Part shown: positions 7,516 to 10,909 of the stretch, in pieces
Numbering within the stretch: the stretch's first letter is position 1
Layout: the number at the start of each line of letters is the position of its first letter
From: Clostridia bacterium
GTDB lineage: Bacteria > Bacillota > Clostridia > Oscillospirales > Acutalibacteraceae
Length of the DNA stretch: 10,909 nt
Direction of reading: 5' to 3'
Assembly: GCA_017631705.1 (NCBI GenBank)
Contig: JAGBSU010000201.1
Span: 1 to 10,909, forward strand
Position numbers and translations under genes: made by a program
The notes under the pieces: generated by a model
The model's input: only the letters and a program-made list of their open reading frames with translations
Told to the model about the DNA's origin: nothing
The model's database searches: none

Positions 7516-7698
7516 TTACTGTTCAACCTTGACAATTTGTCTGCCGTTGTAATAGCCGCAAGCTCCGCAAAGACGATGCGGGCGTTTGTATTCGCCGCAT
7601 TGCGGGCATTTTACCAATTCGGGAGCCACAGTCTTCCAAACGTTGTTGCGGCGTTTGTCACGACGCGCCTTTGAACTTTTTCTCTTGGGTACCGCCAT
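7516..7698 (-). CDS. rpmF: 50S ribosomal protein L32
   Basis: This 60-residue protein has the L32 N-terminus MAVPKRKSSKARRDKRR, followed by a zinc ribbon with Cys31, Cys34, Cys44 and Cys47 (CPQC...CGAC). All four cysteines are present, so this is the zinc-binding form rather than the Cys-less paralogue some bacteria use under zinc limitation. The ATG at 7698 has AAGGAGGTG upstream; an ATG three codons earlier overlaps that site and is rejected. It follows yceD by 28 nt and precedes the terminator at 7434-7478. The yceD-rpmF pairing is a conserved bacterial arrangement. Confidence 0.98.
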   Translation of the reverse strand: MAVPKRKSSKARRDKRRNNVWKTVAPELVKCPQCGEYKRPHRLCGACGYYNGRQIVKVEQ

Positions 7699-7726
7699 TG
7701 TCAGCACCTCCTTAAAATAATCAAAA

Positions 7727-8221
7727 CTAATCTAATAATTGCTGTAACGCCGCTAAGCGTGGATCCACCGTTTCGTGGCGACAGTCGCAATCCCCTTCGT
7801 TTAGGTTTTTGCCACACAATGCACACAGTCCACGGCAATCTTCCTTACACAGCACTTTTGACGGCTGGTCAAGAATTAAATCTTCTTCCACCAATTCATC
7901 CAGCGGAAGCTGATAATTATCAATCAAGACAAAGCTGTCATTCTCCTCGTGATTGAGGGAAACTACAAGAATATGCTCCATCGTGAATCGACGTTCTTGC
8001 GAAATCGATGCGGCGCAACGGTCGCAACCACCTTCGTACCGATACTGAACATCCGCTTTGAGCGTTACCACGCCGGCAGAATAACTGACAAGGCCGGACA
8101 CCGAAACCGGTTCACGAAAAGGGTACGTGCCGTTCCATTCCAATGCGGAAAAATCCAAACGGCAGTCAATCGGCAGTTCTTTCTTTTCGCCGACGAACAA
8201 AGATTGTAATTGAAGAAGCAT
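7727..8221 (-). CDS. yceD: YceD / DUF177 family protein
   Basis: This 164-residue protein belongs to the DUF177 (YceD) family, linked in other bacteria to 23S rRNA accumulation. It has a beta-rich N-terminal half with CDRC (Cys66, Cys69). The C-terminal half holds the family block LPLDELVEEDLIL (105-117), then a cysteine-rich tail with Cys125, 129, 133, 136, 145 and 147. This number of cysteines suggests metal binding, which is inference. It is the first gene of the yceD-rpmF pair. The ATG at 8221 has GAGGTGA directly upstream and lies about 20 nt after the expected transcription start of the promoter at 8248-8276. Confidence 0.92.
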   Translation of the reverse strand: MLLQLQSLFVGEKKELPIDCRLDFSALEWNGTYPFREPVSVSGLVSYSAGVVTLKADVQYRYEGGCDRCAASISQERRFTMEHILVVSLNHEENDSFVLIDNYQLPLDELVEEDLILDQPSKVLCKEDCRGLCALCGKNLNEGDCDCRHETVDPRLAALQQLLD

Positions 8222-8247
8222 ACTTCACCTCAATAGTCACGCAGAAT

Positions 8248-8276
8248 ATTATAGCCGTATCGGCTCGTTTTGTCAA
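8248..8276 (-). promoter_or_regulatory. Perfect sigma-A promoter for yceD-rpmF, with a dyad in the spacer
   Basis: On the - strand the sequence reads TTGACA (8276-8271), 17 bp, TATAAT (8253-8248): full consensus at ideal spacing, about 27 nt before the yceD start codon. The spacer contains AGCCG-TAT-CGGCT (8253-8265), a 5-bp dyad touching the -10 box, which could be an operator or chance. Confidence 0.93.
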
Positions 8277-8319
8277 TATCTTTTTTGAAATTCGAAGACT
8301 TTTTTACAAAGTTTAGGCT

Positions 8320-8465
8320 GGCGGAGTCGAACTCTTTACGCCTGCAAAAGAAATTTCCCGGTGATAGTTTGCCTCAAAATTTGAAATCGTTAGCATTCCT
8401 TCGTTTTTCGGCTTCCTCTAACACAAAAATTTTTACTTTTGCAGGTTGGCAGAGTTTCTGCCGCC
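8320..8465. repeat. Imperfect long inverted repeat in the yceD upstream region
   Basis: The arms share GGCGG, an AACTCT block, and a perfect 10-bp core CCTGCAAAAG (8341-8350) matched by CTTTTGCAGG (8436-8445), then AAATTT (8351-8356 and 8428-8433). The outer ends are GGCGG at 8320 and CCGCC at 8461-8465. The middle (about 8357-8427) has no obvious pairing. No protein family is recognisable on either strand, although both strands have frames open for 78-125 codons. The shape resembles a small palindromic mobile repeat of MITE type or a structured RNA; copy number elsewhere in the genome is unknown. Confidence 0.55.
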
Positions 8466-8473
8466 GAATTTTT

Positions 8474-8538
8474 TGTGTGGGGAAGTGCGAGTTTGCCTCA
8501 AGGCTTTCGCCTTGCAAAAACGAGTGCAAACCCACACA
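8474..8538. repeat. 65-bp long imperfect hairpin in the same intergenic region
   Basis: TGTGTGGG (8474-8481) pairs with CCCACACA (8531-8538), and the tip CAAGGC-TTTC-GCCTTG (8499-8514) pairs perfectly. Between them several shorter matches (GTTT with AAAC, GTGC with a wobble partner) make one extended stem with bulges. The left arm contains AGTTTGCCTCAA (8490-8501), which also occurs at 8366-8377 inside the neighbouring repeat, linking the two parts. Confidence 0.55.
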
Positions 8539-8547
8539 GGTAAAGGC

Positions 8548-8614
8548 GGCGAGCGAAACCGCAAAGGGTTCGGCCTCGCCTACTAAACAACGGAGTGCCG
8601 TAAGCGGCACCCCG
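8548..8614. repeat. Two further hairpins downstream of the P-loop gene
   Basis: The first is GGCGAG (8548-8553) with CTCGCC (8575-8580), plus inner partial pairing of GAAACC with GGTTC. The second is CGGAGTGCCG-TAAG-CGGCACCCCG (8591-8614), 9 of 10 pairs. The second starts 15 nt after the P-loop gene stop on the - strand and could act as its terminator, although it is followed only by TTGTTT instead of a full T-run. Confidence 0.5.
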
Positions 8615-8629
8615 TCATTTACAGTAGCA

Positions 8630-9043
8630 TTAGATTTCTTCTGCTAATTCGGCAATTTTTGCGGGTATTTCGTCTTGTGCGGCAGAAACCGACATCACAA
8701 CGCGAATGTTTGCTTTTTTGCATACGGCATTGAGTTTTTCAACAAAACCCAACAGGCCGTCAACATCACCGCCGATTTTCAGCGTGGAATCCACAAAAAT
8801 ATCGGTGACATCGTAATTGCCGGCACACATACCGGCGATAAAGCCGTAGAAGCTATCGAAACCGCTAATAGCGTATTCGTCTGCGGCGACCAAGCGAGCT
8901 TTATGGTTGATGCTGTAAGTTAACGTGTTGTCCTTTTCGATAAAAACAACATTGCCTTTGGATTGTTCAACCGCTTGGTTGCACATATCCATCAAACGTT
9001 TGGTCTTGCCGGAGCCTTTACGACCGAGGATCAAAGTAATCAT
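8630..9043 (-). CDS. Small P-loop NTPase-like protein of unknown function
   Basis: This 137-residue protein begins MITLILGRKGSGKTK, a good Walker A loop (residues 7-14), and has a hydrophobic strand ending in Asp, DIFVD (81-85), fitting Walker B. No helicase, kinase or AAA signature follows, and the protein stops at a size barely enough for one nucleotide-binding core. It has no signal peptide or membrane segment. Similar clostridial proteins are, to my recollection, sometimes labelled PilT-like twitching motility protein, which nothing in the sequence or context supports. The ATG has GGGAGG about 8 nt upstream. It lies 45 nt after pgi on the same strand with no clear terminator between, so the two are probably co-transcribed. 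Confidence 0.8.
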   Translation of the reverse strand: MITLILGRKGSGKTKRLMDMCNQAVEQSKGNVVFIEKDNTLTYSINHKARLVAADEYAISGFDSFYGFIAGMCAGNYDVTDIFVDSTLKIGGDVDGLLGFVEKLNAVCKKANIRVVMSVSAAQDEIPAKIAELAEEI

Positions 9044-9088
9044 TAAAATTCCTCCCAGTATATATATATTAACCGCCTTCGACGGTCA

Positions 9089-10429
9089 TTACCTTCCTAA
9101 CCGCTGTTCTAAAACGGCTTTTTGGTCTTCGTAGCCGGGTTTGCCAAGCAAGGCAAACATGTTCTTTTTATATGCTTCTACACCCGGTTGGTTAAATGGG
9201 TTAACACCCAACAAATATCCCGAAATAGCACAAGCTTTTTCGAAGAAATAGATCAAATATCCGAGTTCGTGTTCCGATACCGTGGGGACGTGCAACACCA
9301 TGTTCGGTGTGCCGCCGTCGGTATGAGCAAGCACCGTACCCTCAAATGCTTTTTGGTTGATTTGAGCCATCGTACTGCCTGCCAAGAAGTTAAGGCCGTC
9401 AATATTTTCGGCATCTTCTTCAATGACCACGTTCACGGGGGATTCGTCAATTAGCACCACCGTTTCGGTCAGGATGTTACTACCATCTTGCACGAACTGA
9501 CCCAGCGAATGTAAGTCGGTCGAAAAGATAACCGATGCCGGGAATAAGCCTTTACCATCCTTGCCCTCGCTCTCGCCGTACAACTGTTTCCACCACTCGG
9601 ACATCAGTGCATAGCGCGGTTCATAACTGACCATCAATTCGACCGACCGACCCTTGCGCAGTAAGATGTTGCGCAAAGCGGCATAACGGTAACAATCGTT
9701 TTGCATGACATCGGGATTGCACAAAGCAGTTTGTGCTTCTGCCGCACCCTTCATCAATGCTTCAATATCGCACCCTGCCACAGCAATCGGCAACAAGCCT
9801 ACCGCTGTCAGCACCGAGAAACGACCACCGACATCGTCCGGTACAACAAATGTTTCGTACCCTTCACGGTCGGCAAAACTTTTTAAGGTGCCCTTTTCTT
9901 TATCCGTCGTCACGTAGATGCGGCGACGCGCCTCGTCCTTACCGACAGTTTTTTCCAAATAATCGCGGAATACGCGGAACGCAATCGCCGGTTCGGTAGT
10001 TGTGCCCGATTTGGAAATCACGTTAATCGAAACGCGGCGGCCCTCACACAACTGTAAAAGTTCCGCTAAAGCAGCAGAGCTGATACTGTTGCCGGCAAAA
10101 TAAATATCCGGTGTATCTTTTTTGAGGTTGTTATATAACGGGGATTTTAAGAATTCAATCACCGCACGAGCACCCAAGTAGGAGCCGCCGATACCGATGG
10201 CGATAAATACATCCGTATCTTGTGCAATGCGTTGTGCCGCTTGCTGAATCCGTGCGAATTCTTCTTTGTCATAGTCAGTCGGCAACGTAAGCCAACCGAG
10301 ATAATCGTTGCCCATGCCACTACCGCTGTGAAGCAAGTTGTGTGCCGCCGTCACCTGCGGTTGCAATCCCTGCAATTCATAGTCGCTTAAAAACCCATTC
10401 AAGTATCGTGTATCTAACGAAACCGCCAT
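9089..10429 (-). CDS. pgi: Glucose-6-phosphate isomerase
   Basis: This 446-residue cytosolic enzyme interconverts glucose-6-P and fructose-6-P. It is the shorter Firmicute type. Motifs in order are IGIGGSYLGARA (78-89), SKSGTTTEPAIAFR (139-152), the family signature around GGRFSVLTAVGLLP (201-214), LYGESEGKDGKG with catalytic Glu286, STDLHSLGQ with His307, GSNILTETVVLI (316-327), and NPFNQPGVEAYK with Lys421. All expected catalytic residues are present. The ATG at 10429 has GGAGG 6-7 nt upstream, and a promoter lies just before it (10460-10488). It joins the same fructose-6-P pool that NagB and amino-sugar synthesis use, but it is in a separate transcription unit from the nagB cassette. Confidence 0.98.
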   Translation of the reverse strand: MAVSLDTRYLNGFLSDYELQGLQPQVTAAHNLLHSGSGMGNDYLGWLTLPTDYDKEEFARIQQAAQRIAQDTDVFIAIGIGGSYLGARAVIEFLKSPLYNNLKKDTPDIYFAGNSISSAALAELLQLCEGRRVSINVISKSGTTTEPAIAFRVFRDYLEKTVGKDEARRRIYVTTDKEKGTLKSFADREGYETFVVPDDVGGRFSVLTAVGLLPIAVAGCDIEALMKGAAEAQTALCNPDVMQNDCYRYAALRNILLRKGRSVELMVSYEPRYALMSEWWKQLYGESEGKDGKGLFPASVIFSTDLHSLGQFVQDGSNILTETVVLIDESPVNVVIEEDAENIDGLNFLAGSTMAQINQKAFEGTVLAHTDGGTPNMVLHVPTVSEHELGYLIYFFEKACAISGYLLGVNPFNQPGVEAYKKNMFALLGKPGYEDQKAVLEQRLGR

Positions 10430-10459
10430 GGCGAACCTCCGTTTATTTCTATTACATTC

Positions 10460-10488
10460 ATTTTACAATATTTTAGAAATGATTGCAA
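10460..10488 (-). promoter_or_regulatory. Likely sigma-A promoter for pgi
   Basis: On the - strand TTGCAA (10488-10483), 17 bp, TAAAAT (10465-10460): 4/6 and 5/6 matches to consensus at ideal spacing. The leader to the pgi ATG would be about 25 nt. The surrounding sequence is AT-rich, so a chance match is possible. Confidence 0.65.
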
Positions 10489-10565
10489 CCGATACCGTGT
10501 ATTTTTTTATAAAAATTTATGAATTTTTTCTTGGGAACGGCAAAGTTTGTCATCTTTTGTCGCTT

Positions 10566-10909
10566 TCACCGACACAAGGTCCTGAGCAAGCGGGAAAAAG
10601 CAATACCGAAGTGTAAGCGCTTCACCTCGTTCTTAGTAGAAACGGAATAGGTGGCTACCGTTTCTTCGCCTTTTTTCACCGTCACCGTTCCAACAACCTG
10701 CCCCTTTTCCACCGGAGCCGCGACATCTTCGGCAAGTTCTATGATACAGCTCATCTGCTTTTCTTCACCTTTTTTTACCAAGAGTGCCGCCGGCGTTTGT
10801 GCCGCGATTTCCACGCTTTCCTCCACCCCATGCAACACCGTAATTGGTTTTAAGGACAGCGGGTCCACTTGCGGTGTATATAAGGTATAATTTGCAAAAC
10901 CGTAATCCA
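10566..10909 (-). CDS. D-alanyl-D-alanine carboxypeptidase (penicillin-binding protein), C-terminal part; 5' end beyond window
   Basis: The last 113 residues of a protein whose frame is open to the right edge. The visible start, DYGFANYTLYTP, resembles the end of the low-molecular-weight PBP catalytic domain (DacA/DacF type). It is followed by the beta-sandwich PBP5 C-terminal domain with IIELAEDVAAPVEKGQVVGTVTVKKG (split here only as a description; about residues 55-80 of the visible part). The tail KNEVKRLHFGIAFSRLLRTL is basic and amphipathic, as in the membrane anchor of this family. Such enzymes trim the pentapeptide of peptidoglycan on the outer face of the membrane. The catalytic SxxK, SxN and KTG motifs would lie outside the window, so activity cannot be judged. 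A GTG at 10868 in frame is not a real start because the homology extends upstream of it. Confidence 0.85.
   Translation of the reverse strand, partial: DYGFANYTLYTPQVDPLSLKPITVLHGVEESVEIAAQTPAALLVKKGEEKQMSCIIELAEDVAAPVEKGQVVGTVTVKKGEETVATYSVSTKNEVKRLHFGIAFSRLLRTLCR

Noticed and set aside
8270..8647. Open frame of 125 codons on the + strand (and 78 codons on the - strand at 8374-8610)
   Set aside because: No ribosome site, no recognisable family, overlap with the yceD promoter region and the end of the P-loop gene, and composition dominated by inverted repeats. Treated as non-coding.
9059..9070. TATATATATATT as a promoter -10 for the P-loop gene
   Set aside because: Too close to the start codon, no matching -35 box at the right distance, and a simple alternating TA run gives false -10 matches.
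10495..10565. AT-rich dyad near 10508-10530 as terminator of the carboxypeptidase gene
   Set aside because: The stem is almost all A/T with no GC core, so a stable hairpin is unlikely; no convincing terminator was found in this gap.
1..10909. CRISPR arrays, tRNA or rRNA genes, insertion sequences, phage genes
   Set aside because: No regularly spaced direct repeats, no tRNA-like cloverleaf or rRNA sequence that I could recognise, and no transposase or integrase motifs in any long frame.

Overview
The window looks like core chromosome of an uncultured clostridial Firmicute, probably Oscillospiraceae/Ruminococcaceae-like. This is inferred from the clostridial type of the encoded proteins, strong AGGAGG-type ribosome binding sites, a consensus sigma-A promoter, occasional TTG/GTG starts, and gene neighbourhoods familiar from Clostridia (DUF512 radical-SAM protein next to der, plsY and gpsA; yceD next to rpmF). 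No rRNA, tRNA, CRISPR array, transposase or phage gene is visible.

Layout. Positions 1-2990 (+ strand) hold an amino-sugar cassette: a phosphoglucosamine mutase (GlmM-type) cut by the left edge, a stand-alone left-handed beta-helix acetyltransferase, and glucosamine-6-phosphate deaminase (nagB). The cassette ends at a 19-bp perfect inverted repeat, which acts as a two-way terminator against the convergent block. Everything from 3031 to the right edge is on the - strand. Read in transcription order from the right edge, it holds the 3' end of a D-Ala-D-Ala carboxypeptidase; pgi and a small P-loop protein; a 408-bp gene-free stretch full of inverted repeats; yceD-rpmF behind a perfect promoter and closed by a terminator; and then DUF512 radical SAM - der - plsY - gpsA.

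The most unusual item is at the left edge. The GlmM open reading frame continues upstream, without any usable internal start, into a clear Cro/C1 (XRE) helix-turn-helix domain. The protein therefore reads as a DNA-binding domain fused to phosphoglucosamine mutase, heading a cassette for GlcN-1-P acetylation and GlcN-6-P breakdown. This suggests an enzyme that also senses and regulates the branch point between cell-wall precursor synthesis and glycolysis; that role is inference.

The second item is the intergenic stretch 8222-8629. It carries an imperfect inverted repeat about 146 bp long, a 65-bp long hairpin and two smaller hairpins, and looks like a dispersed non-coding repeat or structured RNA rather than a gene.

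The genes fit together as housekeeping: precursor supply for peptidoglycan (GlmM, acetyltransferase, NagB, Pgi, carboxypeptidase), phospholipid initiation (GpsA making glycerol-3-phosphate, PlsY acylating it), and ribosome production (Der, L32, YceD).
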